Shown here: positions 20,449-29,052 of the stretch, piece after piece
Numbering within the stretch: position 1 is the stretch's first letter
Layout of the letters: each line of letters begins with the position of its first letter
Source of the DNA: Rhodococcus aetherivorans
Lineage (GTDB): Bacteria; Actinomycetota; Actinomycetes; Mycobacteriales; Mycobacteriaceae
Direction: 5' to 3'
Length of the DNA stretch: 64,000 nt
Assembly (NCBI RefSeq): GCF_011058165.1
Contig: NZ_JAALEG010000002.1
Coordinates: 1-64,000 of the forward strand
The notes under the pieces: model-generated
The model's database searches: none
Told to the model about the DNA's origin: nothing
The model's input: only the letters and a program-made list of their open reading frames with translations
Translations under genes and position numbers: made by a program

Positions 20449-22385
20449 TGAGCCGGGGCGCGAGGTACGGACCTTACGACGGCGGCGACCCGCTCGCCCC
20501 GCCGGTGGATCTGCGTGAGGCCCTCGCCGCCATCGGCGAGGACGTGCTGTCCGGCAGTTCGCCGCGACGGGCGCTGCGGGAGCTGCTGCGCCGCGGGCAC
20601 GGGTCCATGCGCGGCCTGGACCGGCTTGCCGCGCAGGCGAATCGGCGTCGCAGGGACCTGCTGGACCGCACGAATCTCGACGGCACGCTGCGTGAGGTGC
20701 GCGAGCTGCTCGACCGGGCCGTGCTCGAGGAGCGCAAGGCGCTCGCGCGCGCTCTCGACGACGAGGCCCGGTTCGCGGAGATGCGGATCGAGGAACTGCC
20801 CGCCTCCGCCGCCCAGGCCGTGCAGGAACTCGCCGACTACGACTGGCGCAGTTCGCAAGCCCGGGAGGACTACGAGAAGATCCGCGATCTGCTGGGGCGG
20901 GAGATGCTCGACCAGCGGTTCGCCGGGATGAAGCAGGCCCTCGAAGGCGCGACCGACGAGGACCGCGAACGTGTGAACCGGATGCTCGAGGATCTGAACG
21001 ATCTGCTGGACAAGCATTCCCGCGGGGAGGACACCCAGGAGGACTTCGAGCAGTTCATGGCCGAGCACGGCGACTTCTTCCCGGAGAACCCCCGCAACGT
21101 GGAGGAACTGCTCGACTCGCTCGCCCAGCGCGCCGCGGCGGCGCAGCGACTGCGCAACTCGCTCAGCCAGGAACAGCGGGACGAGCTCGACGCTCTCGCC
21201 CAGCAGGCGTTCGGCTCGCCGAGCCTGATGTCGCAGCTCGACCGCCTCGACTCGCACCTGCGCGCCGCCCGTCCCGGCGAGGACTGGACCGGGTCGGAGC
21301 GGTTCCGCGGCGACCAGGGCATGGGCCTCGGCGAAGCGACCGGGGCGCTGCAGGAGGTTGCCGAACTCGACGCGCTCGCCGAGCAGCTCTCCCAGCAGTA
21401 CGCCGGGGCCTCCCTCGACGACATCGACCTCGACGCGCTGGCTCGCCAGCTCGGCGACGAGGCCGCGGCCGACGCGCGCATGCTCGCCCAGCTCGAGAAG
21501 GAACTGCAACGGCAGGGGCTCTTCGACCGCGGCGCCGACGGGCAGTGGCGACTGTCGCCCAAGGCGATGCGCGAACTCGGCCGGACCGCGCTGCGCGACG
21601 TCATGGACCAGCTGTCCACCCGCGGCGGGCAGCGCGAGACCCGCCGTGCGGGGGCGACGGGCGAGCCCACCGGGGCGTCGCGTCCGTGGGAGTTCGGAGA
21701 CACCGAGCCGTGGGACGTCGTGCGCACCCTCACCAACGCCACCCTGCGCGCTCCCGCGCGAATCCCGGTGCGGATGGACGTCACCGACGTCGAGGTCGTC
21801 GAGACCGAGCAGCGCACCCAGGCCGCCGTGGCACTGCTGGTGGACACCTCGTTCTCGATGGTGATGGACGGTCGATGGGTGCCGATGAAGCGCACGGCAC
21901 TGGCCCTCAACCACCTGGTCTCGACCCGGTTCCGCGGTGACGCGCTGCAGCTGATCGCGTTCGGCCGGCACGCTCGGGTCGTCACCGCCACCGAACTCGC
22001 CGGGCTGGACGGGGTCTACGAGCAGGGCACCAACCTGCATCATGCGCTGATGCTGGCCGGCCGGCACCTGCGCCGGCATTCCAACGCCCAGCCGGTGGTG
22101 CTGGTGGTCACCGACGGCGAACCCACCGCGCACCTCGAGGCGGACGGCTACGCGGCGTTCGACTATCCACCCAGCGCCCGCACCCTGGGGATGACGGTCC
22201 GCGAATTCGATCATCTCGCCCGCGCCGGTGCGCACGTGACGATCTTCCGGCTCGGCGACGATCCCGGGCTGGCACGGATCGTCGACCGTATGGCCCGCCG
22301 GGTCGGTGGGCGGGTCGTCGCGCCCGACGTCGACGGACTCGGCGCCGCCGTCGTCGGTGACTACGTGCGGCTGCGCCGGCGGTGA
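20448..22385 (+). CDS. VWA-domain partner of the MoxR ATPase
   Basis: 645 residues. The first ~400 are charged and helical (RRALRELLRRGHGSMRGLDR, NRMLEDLNDLLDKHSRGE), probably forming long helices. The VWA domain occupies about 455-640 with a complete MIDAS: DTSFS at 466-470, Thr in YEQGTNLHHAL, and Asp in VLVVTDGEPTAHL. Starts on the ATG overlapping the MoxR stop. Equivalent to Rv0959 by position. Metal-dependent binding of a client is inferred from the family. The stop codon sits in a 25-bp tandem repeat that continues beyond the gene. Confidence 0.88.
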   Translation: MSRGARYGPYDGGDPLAPPVDLREALAAIGEDVLSGSSPRRALRELLRRGHGSMRGLDRLAAQANRRRRDLLDRTNLDGTLREVRELLDRAVLEERKALARALDDEARFAEMRIEELPASAAQAVQELADYDWRSSQAREDYEKIRDLLGREMLDQRFAGMKQALEGATDEDRERVNRMLEDLNDLLDKHSRGEDTQEDFEQFMAEHGDFFPENPRNVEELLDSLAQRAAAAQRLRNSLSQEQRDELDALAQQAFGSPSLMSQLDRLDSHLRAARPGEDWTGSERFRGDQGMGLGEATGALQEVAELDALAEQLSQQYAGASLDDIDLDALARQLGDEAAADARMLAQLEKELQRQGLFDRGADGQWRLSPKAMRELGRTALRDVMDQLSTRGGQRETRRAGATGEPTGASRPWEFGDTEPWDVVRTLTNATLRAPARIPVRMDVTDVEVVETEQRTQAAVALLVDTSFSMVMDGRWVPMKRTALALNHLVSTRFRGDALQLIAFGRHARVVTATELAGLDGVYEQGTNLHHALMLAGRHLRRHSNAQPVVLVVTDGEPTAHLEADGYAAFDYPPSARTLGMTVREFDHLARAGAHVTIFRLGDDPGLARIVDRMARRVGGRVVAPDVDGLGAAVVGDYVRLRRR

Positions 22386-22456
22386 CTATGCGCGGCTGCG
22401 CCGCCGGTGACTATGCGCGGCTGCGCCGCCGGTGACTATGCGCGGCTGCGCCGCCG
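22357..22456. repeat. 25-bp tandem repeat, four units, at the 3' end of the VWA gene
   Basis: Units begin at 22357, 22382, 22407 and 22432. Unit 1 is the CDS end (DYVRLRRR, stop); units 2-4 are identical to one another and differ from unit 1 at two bases. Each unit preserves the TGA at its start, so the array looks like amplification of the gene end. Confidence 0.92.
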
Positions 22457-22467
22457 CTGACGCGGCC

Positions 22468-22507
22468 GTGCGCGGTTCCGGTAGTGGGAGCTACCGAAAG
22501 CGCGCAC
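22468..22507. terminator. Hairpin between the VWA and MFS genes
   Basis: GTGCGCGGTTCCGGTAG pairs with CTACCGAAAGCGCGCAC (15 of 17 positions) around a TGGGAG loop. Located between convergent genes just past the 25-bp repeat array. Confidence 0.65.
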
Positions 22508-22516
22508 GGGTGGCGT

Positions 22517-23683
22517 CTACCTGCGCAGCGCCCGCCACGTGCTCACCGCGGCAGCCGACAGCAGTCCCGCGGTTACCAGGAACACCGAGGCGGTGCCGGC
22601 GACCCCGGCGATCGCGCCGGCTGCCAACGGCACCGACACTTGGCCGAGACGGTTGCCGGTGAGGCGTACCGCCAGCGCCGACGCCCGGTCCGCCGGTGCC
22701 ACCAGTTCGACCACCCACGTCATGGTCAGCGGCTGCCCGAAACCCCAGAAGGCGCCGCAGAGCGCCAGGAGCGCGCCCAGCGCCCACGGGTTGGGCAGAA
22801 ACGGTAGGGCCGCGACGGGCAGCGCAGTGCACGCCGTCGCCGACAGCAGCAGACGTCGCCGCGGGATCGTCCGCAGCGCCCACGGCAGCACCGCGCGCGA
22901 GACGATCGACGCGACGGTGCGGGCGGTGAGCAGAGCCGACACGAGCAGCACCCCGAATCCGAACTCCTCACCGAGCAGCGGCAGGTACGCGACGACGATG
23001 TCCACGGACGCCAGCACCACGAGGCTCGAGAACATCGCGGGCTTCATCCCGCGCGTGCGCAGCATCGACAGCACCGACTGCGGGGGCGCGTCGTCCGGGG
23101 TGCGTCCGGAACCGGGTGGTTCGCGCAAGCCGACGACGAACGGCAGGGCCATCGCGGCCAGAACCGTCATCACGAGCAGCGCCGGCGTGGTCTCGACGGT
23201 CTCGCCGTTGCTCGCCGCAGCGATCACGCCGGCGAGCGGCACCCCGATCGCCTGACCGACCGACACCCCGAGGGTGATGCCCGCGAAGCCGCGATCGAGC
23301 TCGCCCGGCGGCGACAGGATCGACACGAACGCCTGCCCCGACACCGTCACCAGGAGCTGACCGAGACCCAGGACGGCGTTGCCGAGACCGAGCACCAGCA
23401 GGTCCGGGCTGAGGGCGATGATCAGCGCACCGGCCACCGACACGACCACCCCGGCCCGGAGGATTCCGGCCGCGTGCCGGCGGTCGACGGCCCGGCCGAG
23501 TGGCACCGCGAGCACCAGCGGAACGAGGGCGAACAGGGCCGTCACCACGCCGATCACGGCCGCGTCGCCGCCGAGGGCGAGAACGCGGTAGGAGACGAGG
23601 ACGCGCACCGACTGGAACGTCGCGTGCAGCAGCGCCGTCGCCGTGCACAGGAGCAGCAGCCAGTGCCGGGGGGTGCGGGCCAT
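22517..23683 (-). CDS. MFS transporter
   Basis: 388 residues with about twelve hydrophobic spans. The A-loop between spans 2 and 3 reads PLGRAVDRRHAAGILR, a variant of the MFS GxxxDRxGRR motif. The middle loop (REPPGSGRTPDDAPPQSVLS) splits two six-helix halves. Substrate unknown; the DHA1-like layout suggests export. It is the last gene of a three-gene minus-strand run, starting 3 bp past the stop of a lipoprotein gene, so probably translated together with it. Confidence 0.85.
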   Translation of the reverse strand: MARTPRHWLLLLCTATALLHATFQSVRVLVSYRVLALGGDAAVIGVVTALFALVPLVLAVPLGRAVDRRHAAGILRAGVVVSVAGALIIALSPDLLVLGLGNAVLGLGQLLVTVSGQAFVSILSPPGELDRGFAGITLGVSVGQAIGVPLAGVIAAASNGETVETTPALLVMTVLAAMALPFVVGLREPPGSGRTPDDAPPQSVLSMLRTRGMKPAMFSSLVVLASVDIVVAYLPLLGEEFGFGVLLVSALLTARTVASIVSRAVLPWALRTIPRRRLLLSATACTALPVAALPFLPNPWALGALLALCGAFWGFGQPLTMTWVVELVAPADRASALAVRLTGNRLGQVSVPLAAGAIAGVAGTASVFLVTAGLLSAAAVSTWRALRR

Positions 23684-23686
23684 CGA

Positions 23687-24079
23687 TCAGCCGGCCGTCA
23701 CGATCCGGTCGGCGAGCGGCGCCCGCAGCGTCAGTTCGAGCACACCGGTGACGGCGATCATGATGCACGCCCGGTCCACCGCCTCGGGCAGCGTGCCGCC
23801 GCGCAGCGCCACCGTCACGGAGGTGCCGGACTCGGTGACGGTGGCGTCGACCCCGAAACACTCGGGTGTGCCGGTCTCGAAGTGGACGGCGATGCGGTCG
23901 CCGCCGACGCGGGTCCACGACTGTATCGGGATCGGGTGCGGGTCGACGAGATCGTCGCGGGCCGTGAAGACCGTTGCCCCCTCCGGCGTCGGCGCCTCGG
24001 GCAGGGCGGGGACGCCGGCGCCGCCCGGACCGCACGCGACGGCCAGGACGCAGCAGGCGGCGAGCAGCAGCAATCGCAT
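23687..24079 (-). CDS. Small lipoprotein
   Basis: 130 residues. MRLLLLAACCVLAVACGPGG carries a lipobox (LAVAC) with the lipidated Cys at position 16. The mature part is mostly beta (TVFTARDDLVDPHPIPIQSW, IAVHFETGTPECFGVDATV). Contains two further cysteines (TPECFG, VDRACIM) that could form a disulfide. No known domain recognised. Sits between the AEC permease and MFS genes and may be their extracytoplasmic accessory protein, an inference from position only. An upstream in-frame start (MTGTARLRPM) is less likely. Confidence 0.7.
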   Translation of the reverse strand: MRLLLLAACCVLAVACGPGGAGVPALPEAPTPEGATVFTARDDLVDPHPIPIQSWTRVGGDRIAVHFETGTPECFGVDATVTESGTSVTVALRGGTLPEAVDRACIMIAVTGVLELTLRAPLADRIVTAG

Positions 24080-24102
24080 GGGTCTCAACCTAGCCGTGCC
24101 CG

Positions 24103-25029
24103 TCATGCCAGCAGCGCGGCGACGACGCCGATCGCGGGTATCGAGGCGAGCGTGGTGACCAGCGCGGCGTCGCGGGCGAGCACCATGCCGCGGCCGTAGC
24201 GGCTGGCGTAGACGAACACGTTCTGTGCGGTCGGCAGCGTCGCCACCACGACGATCGCGAAGAGCTCGTGCCCGTCGAGGCCCATCAGGTGGCGGGCCAT
24301 GACGTAGGCGAGGACGGGCTGCACCACGATCTTGAGTACCGAGGCGAGCGCGACGTCGCGGCGTGGGCTCGTGCCCTTTTCGAGCACCCGCACGCCCTGG
24401 AGCGACAGGCCGAACGCGAGCAGGGCACCCGGCACCGAGGCGCCCCCGAGGAGGTGGAACGGCTGCATCAGCGCGGTGGGCAGCGTCCAGCCGGCGACGG
24501 CGACGGTGAGCCCGGCCGCACCGGCCAGCACGATGGGGTTCTTGAACGGGGCGGTGATCGTCTCCATCCGGGACGCCCCGGCGCGCATCGTGGACAGGTC
24601 CAGCATCGTCAACGCGATGGGGGAGAACAGCACGATCTGGAACAGCAGCAGCGGCGCGACGAAGGAGGCGTCGCCGAGGACGAACACCGCGATCGGGATG
24701 CCGAGGTTGGCGGAGTTGACGTAGGAGGCGGCGAGCGCGCCGATCGTCAGTTCCGGCAGGGGTCGGCGCAGCCACAGCTTCGCGACGACGAGGTAGAGCG
24801 CGGCGACGGCGAACGCCGTGGCCGCGGCGACGTACAGGGTGGGGGAGAAGATCACCGACAGGTCGGAGGTGGCCAGCGAGTCGAACAGCAGCGCGGGAGT
24901 GGCGACGAAGAACACCATCCGGCTGAGCACAAACTGTCCCTCGGGTCCGAGCGTGCCGGTGCGGCCGAGCGCGAATCCGATCGCGATGATCACGAAGATG
25001 ACGCTGAATCCCGCGATCACGCCCGACAC
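24103..25029 (-). CDS. AEC-family (auxin efflux carrier-like) permease
   Basis: 308 residues, ten hydrophobic spans in two halves of five. Typical AEC segments: IAIGFALGRTGTLGPE, LSRMVFFVATPALLF, ASYVNSANLGIPIAVFVLGD, and LPTAQNVFVYASRYG near the end. The NSANLGIP and PTAQNVF unwound segments correspond to the two crossover regions of the bile-acid/auxin transporter fold. Bacterial members export organic acids such as malate; the substrate here is unknown. First gene of the three-gene run with the lipoprotein and MFS genes. Confidence 0.85.
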   Translation of the reverse strand: MSGVIAGFSVIFVIIAIGFALGRTGTLGPEGQFVLSRMVFFVATPALLFDSLATSDLSVIFSPTLYVAAATAFAVAALYLVVAKLWLRRPLPELTIGALAASYVNSANLGIPIAVFVLGDASFVAPLLLFQIVLFSPIALTMLDLSTMRAGASRMETITAPFKNPIVLAGAAGLTVAVAGWTLPTALMQPFHLLGGASVPGALLAFGLSLQGVRVLEKGTSPRRDVALASVLKIVVQPVLAYVMARHLMGLDGHELFAIVVVATLPTAQNVFVYASRYGRGMVLARDAALVTTLASIPAIGVVAALLA

Positions 25030-25198
25030 CGACCGTCACAACCCTTCGTCACCACCCGACACTCAGGCGCTGCACGCCAGGCCGAGAACCTTACCGGCGG
25101 TAACGGCACCGCGGCTCACCGGGCGTGCCGGGCAGCAGGAACGATGCGGGTGGGAGCCCGGCCGGACATCGCGGGCGAAAGTCTGCGATGCTGAAAAA

Positions 25199-25357
25199 AT
25201 GCCGACCGACCCGATTGTTTACCCTCCGGCCAACGTCATCGCGCTGGCTCAGCATCCGCGCTACCAGCACGCCGACTGGACGATCTCGGAGCGGCTGGTG
25301 CGACGGCAGGAACTGGTCCTGCAGCATCTCGGCGTGTGCGGCGACGACGGTTCCTGA
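25199..25357 (+). CDS. Small unknown protein (52 aa)
   Basis: Begins MPTDPIVYPPANVIALAQH. The rest, PRYQHADWTISERLVRRQEL then VLQHLGVCGDDGS, is charged and probably helical. The ATG follows an A-run (CTGAAAAAATG); no strong ribosome site is seen. Divergent from the AEC gene and convergent with the GntR gene. No family recognised. The composition is protein-like (proline-aromatic start, amphipathic helix). Confidence 0.55.
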   Translation: MPTDPIVYPPANVIALAQHPRYQHADWTISERLVRRQELVLQHLGVCGDDGS

Positions 25358-25403
25358 GGGGCTCCGGGCCCGGCGCACCTCGCCGCCGTGCTCCGGGGCG
25401 GAC

Positions 25404-26120
25404 TCAGGGCGTCACCGTGGCGACGAACGTCATCCGGTCCCCGCGGTAGAGCGACCGCCGCTGCTCGATCGGCGCGTCGTGCTGATCGTAGGAAACGCGG
25501 TTGAGCAGGAGCATGGGCGTGCGGATGTCGGCGTCGAGGAGTGCCGCCTCGCGGGCGTCGGGCAGGGTGGTCTCGATGTACTCGACCGCGCGCGCGAAGG
25601 TGATCCCGCGCGCGCGGATCGCCGCGTACAGCGACGACGTGGAGTCGAAGCTGTCGACGAGTCCCGGATAGCGATCGGCGGGCAGGCGCGTCCGTTCGAG
25701 TCCGACGCGGACGCCGTCGGTGAGCAGGACGCGTTCGAGTTCGAGGACGGGGTCGCCGACGGCGATCGCGAGTACCTCGGCGAGGTCGGGGTCGGCGGCG
25801 AGGTCGGTCCAGCCGACGAGAATGCGTCCCGCGCTGCGGCCCTCCGCGAGGGCGGCCTCGGTGTAGGAGCCGATGATCAGCGGTTGCAGGATCTTGGGCT
25901 TCGCGACGACGGTGCCCCGGCCGCGGCGTTCGATGCGGCCGTCGACGAGGAGTTCGCGCAGCGCCTGGCGCACGGTCTCCCGGGCCACGTCGAACCGGGT
26001 GGCGAGGTCGCGCTCGGAAGGCACCGGGTCGCCGACGGAGAGCTCGTCGAGCAGGGCGTCGACCTGATGCCGCACGATCTGGTGCTTGGGGACCCGGGCC
26101 TCGCGAGCGGTTGCTGTCAC
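25404..26120 (-). CDS. phnF: GntR/HutC-family regulator of the phosphonate operon (PhnF-like)
   Basis: 238 residues from GTG 26120. N-terminal winged helix: VGDPVPSERDLATRFDVARE, then TVRQALRELLVDGRIERRGRGT. The C-terminal UTRA effector domain runs from about 85 to 235 (GVRVGLERTRLPADRYPGL, ending YRGDRMTFVATVTP). Divergent from the phosphonate genes with two TGGTCTA-type operators in the 97-bp gap; one matches the mycobacterial PhnF site in reverse complement. Likely an autoregulated repressor released by a phosphonate or phosphate-related ligand (inferred). Confidence 0.8.
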   Translation of the reverse strand: MTATAREARVPKHQIVRHQVDALLDELSVGDPVPSERDLATRFDVARETVRQALRELLVDGRIERRGRGTVVAKPKILQPLIIGSYTEAALAEGRSAGRILVGWTDLAADPDLAEVLAIAVGDPVLELERVLLTDGVRVGLERTRLPADRYPGLVDSFDSTSSLYAAIRARGITFARAVEYIETTLPDAREAALLDADIRTPMLLLNRVSYDQHDAPIEQRRSLYRGDRMTFVATVTP

Positions 26121-26140
26121 GCTCGAAGCGTACCGGATTT

Positions 26141-26152
26141 TGGTCTATACCA
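26141..26152. promoter_or_regulatory. PhnF-type operator, regulator-proximal
   Basis: TGGTCTATACCA, 20 bp upstream of the regulator GTG. Its reverse complement, TGGTATAGACCA, is as I recall the sequence reported for PhnF of Mycobacterium smegmatis. TATAGA inside it could be the regulator's -10, fitting autorepression. Confidence 0.7.
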
Positions 26153-26187
26153 ATTGTTCACCGCGCGTTCGCCTGCCGTCCCCTCAT

Positions 26188-26199
26188 TGGTCTAGACCA
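26188..26199. promoter_or_regulatory. PhnF-type operator, operon-proximal
   Basis: TGGTCTAGACCA, a perfect 12-bp palindrome, 18 bp before the first phosphonate gene's ATG and 47 bp (centre to centre) from the other operator. Suited to block transcription of the operon. Confidence 0.7.
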
Positions 26200-26217
26200 T
26201 CGCTCAGGCTCGGGGCC

Positions 26218-27348
26218 ATGCGAATCCTGATCATCGGCGGCGGCATTCTGGGCACCGCCCACGCCGACGCCGCCGTCCGCCGCGGACACGACGTCGTTCA
26301 CCTCGAACGCGAACCGGAGGCCCGGGGCGCCACCGTCCGCAACTTCGGCCTCGTGTGGGTCTCCGGGCGTACCGAGGGCGAACTGGCTGCCACCCTGCGC
26401 TCCCGCGAGTTGTGGGCCGACCTCGGCGCCCGCGTCCCCGGCATCGGTTTCCGGGCGAACGGATCGATCACCCTTCTTCGCACCGACGCCGAGGTGGCCG
26501 TCGCCCGGGAGGCCGCGGACCGCGCCGACGCGCGTGACCGGGGCTTCACCCTGCTCGAGCCCGAGGCGGTCCGGCGGCTCAATCCCGCCCTGCGCGGCAA
26601 GTTCGTCGCCGGTCTGCACTGCAGCACCGACGCCGCCGTCGAATCCCGCGTCGCCCTGCCCGCGATCCGGTGGCACCTCGCCACCTCCGGGCGGTATCGA
26701 TTCCGGCCGGAGACCGAGGCGCGCACCGTGACCCGCACCGCCCACGGCACCGTGCAGGTGCGCGACGACCACGGCACCGTCCACGAGGCCGACCTCGTGC
26801 TCGTGTGCCCCGGAGCGACCCTGTCCGGTCTCGCCCGCGAACTCGGCGGCGACCTGCCCCTGCGCCGCGTGCGATTGCAGATGATGCAGACCGCGCCGCT
26901 GGGGGAGAAGCTCACCACGTCCGTCGCCGACGGCGACAGCCTGCGCTACTACCCGGGATTCGCCGGGGCCGCGCTGGAGGAGCTGAAGGCGCGCGAACCG
27001 CAGGCGCTCACCGCCGAGCGGCACCGCATGCAGCTGCTGTGCGTGCAGCGCCTGGACGGCGGGCTCACTCTCGGCGACACCCACGAGTACGACGAACCGT
27101 TCGCCTTCGACGTCGACGAGGCCCCGTACGAGCACCTCGTCACCGTCGCGGAGGACCTGCTCGGACGCCGGCTCCCGCCGGTGATGCGGCGCTGGGCCGG
27201 GGTCTACAGCCAGTGCCTCGATCCCACCGAACTCGTCCACCGTGCCCGCGTCGACGACGACATCTGGATCATCGCCGGGCCGGGCGGCCGCGGCATGACC
27301 CTCGGCCCCTACCTCGGCGAGCGGACCGCCGATCTCCTCGAGCTCTGA
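26218..27348 (+). CDS. FAD-dependent oxidoreductase of the phosphonate type (TIGR03364/HpnW-like)
   Basis: 376 residues. Starts MRILIIGGGILGTAHADAAV, a GxGxxG FAD-binding fold with the acidic end of strand 2 in VVHLERE. Other DAO-family landmarks are RNFGLVWVSGR, ADLVLVCPGATLS, RYYPGF and the C-terminal IIAGPGGRGMTLGPYLGE. This is the glycine-oxidase-like clade found beside phosphonatase-like hydrolases. The proposed role is oxidative deamination of an aminophosphonate (2-aminoethylphosphonate or a hydroxy/N-methyl derivative) to an aldehyde. First gene of the operon; the operator lies directly upstream. No transaminase gene is present, so this enzyme probably supplies the hydrolase's substrate. 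Confidence 0.82.
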   Translation: MRILIIGGGILGTAHADAAVRRGHDVVHLEREPEARGATVRNFGLVWVSGRTEGELAATLRSRELWADLGARVPGIGFRANGSITLLRTDAEVAVAREAADRADARDRGFTLLEPEAVRRLNPALRGKFVAGLHCSTDAAVESRVALPAIRWHLATSGRYRFRPETEARTVTRTAHGTVQVRDDHGTVHEADLVLVCPGATLSGLARELGGDLPLRRVRLQMMQTAPLGEKLTTSVADGDSLRYYPGFAGAALEELKAREPQALTAERHRMQLLCVQRLDGGLTLGDTHEYDEPFAFDVDEAPYEHLVTVAEDLLGRRLPPVMRRWAGVYSQCLDPTELVHRARVDDDIWIIAGPGGRGMTLGPYLGERTADLLEL

Positions 27349-27380
27349 ACATCCTCTCCCGCAACGATTCCGGAGTAGCA

Positions 27381-28058
27381 ATGACTGTCATCCGACTGGC
27401 CGTGCTCGACATGGCCGGCACCACCGTCGCCGACGGCGGCCTCGTCCTCCGCGCCTTCGACGCGGCCGCCACCAGCGTCGGACTGCCCGCCGACGGGCCC
27501 GAACGCGACGCCGCCCGGGGCTACGTCCTCGACACGATGGGCCGGTCCAAGATCGTCGTCTTCCGGTCCCTGTTCGGCTCCGAGGAACGGGCCCGCGCCG
27601 CGAACGCCGCCTTCGAGCGGGCCTACGACGAATTCGTCGACGCCGGCGAGGTCGAGCCGATCCCCGGGGCCGCCGAGGCGATCACCCGGTTGCGCGACGC
27701 CGGCCTCGCCGTGGCCCTCACCACCGGCTTCAGCCGCGCCACCCAGGACCGGCTGCTCGCCGCCCTCGGCTGGGAGGACCTCGCCGATCTCACCCTCGCG
27801 CCGTCCGACGCCGTTCGCGGCCGGCCGTACCCCGACCTGGTGCTCACCGCGCTGCTGCGCGCCGAGATCGACGACGTTCGCGAGGTCGCCGTGGTCGGCG
27901 ACACCGTGGGCGACATGCTCTCCGGCCGCCGCGCCGGTGCCTCCGTCGTCGCCGGCACCCGCACCGGCGCCCACGACGAACAGGCGCTGCGCGACGCCGG
28001 GGCCACCCACATCGTCGATTCCGTCGCCGACCTGCCCGATCTGCTCCTGCAGTCCTGA
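27381..28058 (+). CDS. Phosphonatase-like HAD hydrolase (TIGR03351 type)
   Basis: 225 residues. Asp10 in LAVLDMAGTTVADGG is the HAD nucleophile; the position two residues on is Ala12, as in phosphonoacetaldehyde hydrolase (DxAGT) rather than the usual Asp. The cap has TMGRSK with Lys57, aligned with the Schiff-base Lys of PhnX (MGxxK). VALTTGFSRA gives motif II, and VAVVGDTVGDMLSGRRAGA gives motif IV. Expected to cleave a C-P bond in an aldehyde phosphonate, releasing phosphate. Starts 32 bp after the oxidase stop. Shorter than classic PhnX (~265). Confidence 0.82.
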   Translation: MTVIRLAVLDMAGTTVADGGLVLRAFDAAATSVGLPADGPERDAARGYVLDTMGRSKIVVFRSLFGSEERARAANAAFERAYDEFVDAGEVEPIPGAAEAITRLRDAGLAVALTTGFSRATQDRLLAALGWEDLADLTLAPSDAVRGRPYPDLVLTALLRAEIDDVREVAVVGDTVGDMLSGRRAGASVVAGTRTGAHDEQALRDAGATHIVDSVADLPDLLLQS

Positions 28059-28088
28059 CAGACACCCCGACCCCGAGGACTTCCCGAC

Positions 28089-29051
28089 ATGCACTGCTCC
28101 AGCCGAACGGTCGCGGCGACCGCGCTCGCGACCGGCCTCGCTCTCGCCCTCACCGCCTGCGGCGGCTCCGATCCCGACGCCGTCAACGCCCAGGGCTTCC
28201 CCGAGAAGCTCACCCTGGCCGCGATTCCCGCCGAGAACTCGGCGGACCTGCAGGCCGGTTACGACCCGCTCATCGCGCTCCTCGAGCGCGAGACCGGCGC
28301 CGATGTCGAGTTCGTGCAGGCCTCCGACTACGCCGGCGTGGTCGAGGGCATCATCGCCGACAACGTCGACCTCGCCTTCTTCGGCCCGTTCGCCTACGTC
28401 GTGGCCGGCGTCAACGGCGCCGATGTCAGCCCGCTCGGCGCCGTCGTCCAGGCCGCCGGCGGCGAGCCGGGTTACCGGTCCTACGGCCTCACCCGCTCCG
28501 ACAACACCGAGATCGACGGCATCGACGACTTCGCCGGCAAGGACGTGTGCTTCGTGGACCCGGGATCCACGTCCGGATTCCTCTACCCCTCCGCGGGACT
28601 CATCGAGGCCGGCGTCGTCGAATCCGGCACCGAGCAGGCCGTCGCCGCCGGTGTGAACCCGATCTACGCGGGCGGCCACGACGCCTCGGCCCTCGCGATC
28701 GCCGCCGGCGACTGCGATGCCGGATTCGCCTTCGACACCATGGTCGACGAGACCATGATCGCCAGCGGCGACCTGAAGGAAGGCGAACTGAAGAAGGTCT
28801 GGGAGTCCGAGACGATCGCCGGCTCGCTGTTCGTGGCGAGCAACTCGCTCGGTGCCGACACCGTCGACCGGCTCCGCACGATCTTCGTCGACAAGGCCAA
28901 CGCCGATCACATGCGCGCCGCGGGACTGTGCGACGGCGAGTGCCGCATCACCGACGAACGGGCGTGGGGCGTCGTCGCCGCGACCGACGCCGACTACGAG
29001 GGCGTGCGCGAGGTGTGTGCCCTGACCGAGTCCGACAAGTGCAAGGGCTGA
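28089..29051 (+). CDS. phnD: Phosphonate/phosphite ABC transporter substrate-binding lipoprotein
   Basis: 320 residues. Signal peptide with lipobox LTACGG (lipid Cys24). The mature part is a PhnD-type binding protein: KLTLAAIPAENSADLQAGYD, QASDYAGVVEGIIADNVDLA, FFGPFAYVVA, and CFVDPGSTSGFLYPSAGL, where the STSG segment contacts phosphonate oxygens in known PhnD structures. Delivers phosphonate to the PhnE permease. Followed directly (1 bp after the stop) by phnC, which starts TTG. Confidence 0.92.
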   Translation: MHCSSRTVAATALATGLALALTACGGSDPDAVNAQGFPEKLTLAAIPAENSADLQAGYDPLIALLERETGADVEFVQASDYAGVVEGIIADNVDLAFFGPFAYVVAGVNGADVSPLGAVVQAAGGEPGYRSYGLTRSDNTEIDGIDDFAGKDVCFVDPGSTSGFLYPSAGLIEAGVVESGTEQAVAAGVNPIYAGGHDASALAIAAGDCDAGFAFDTMVDETMIASGDLKEGELKKVWESETIAGSLFVASNSLGADTVDRLRTIFVDKANADHMRAAGLCDGECRITDERAWGVVAATDADYEGVREVCALTESDKCKG

Positions 29052-29052
29052 G

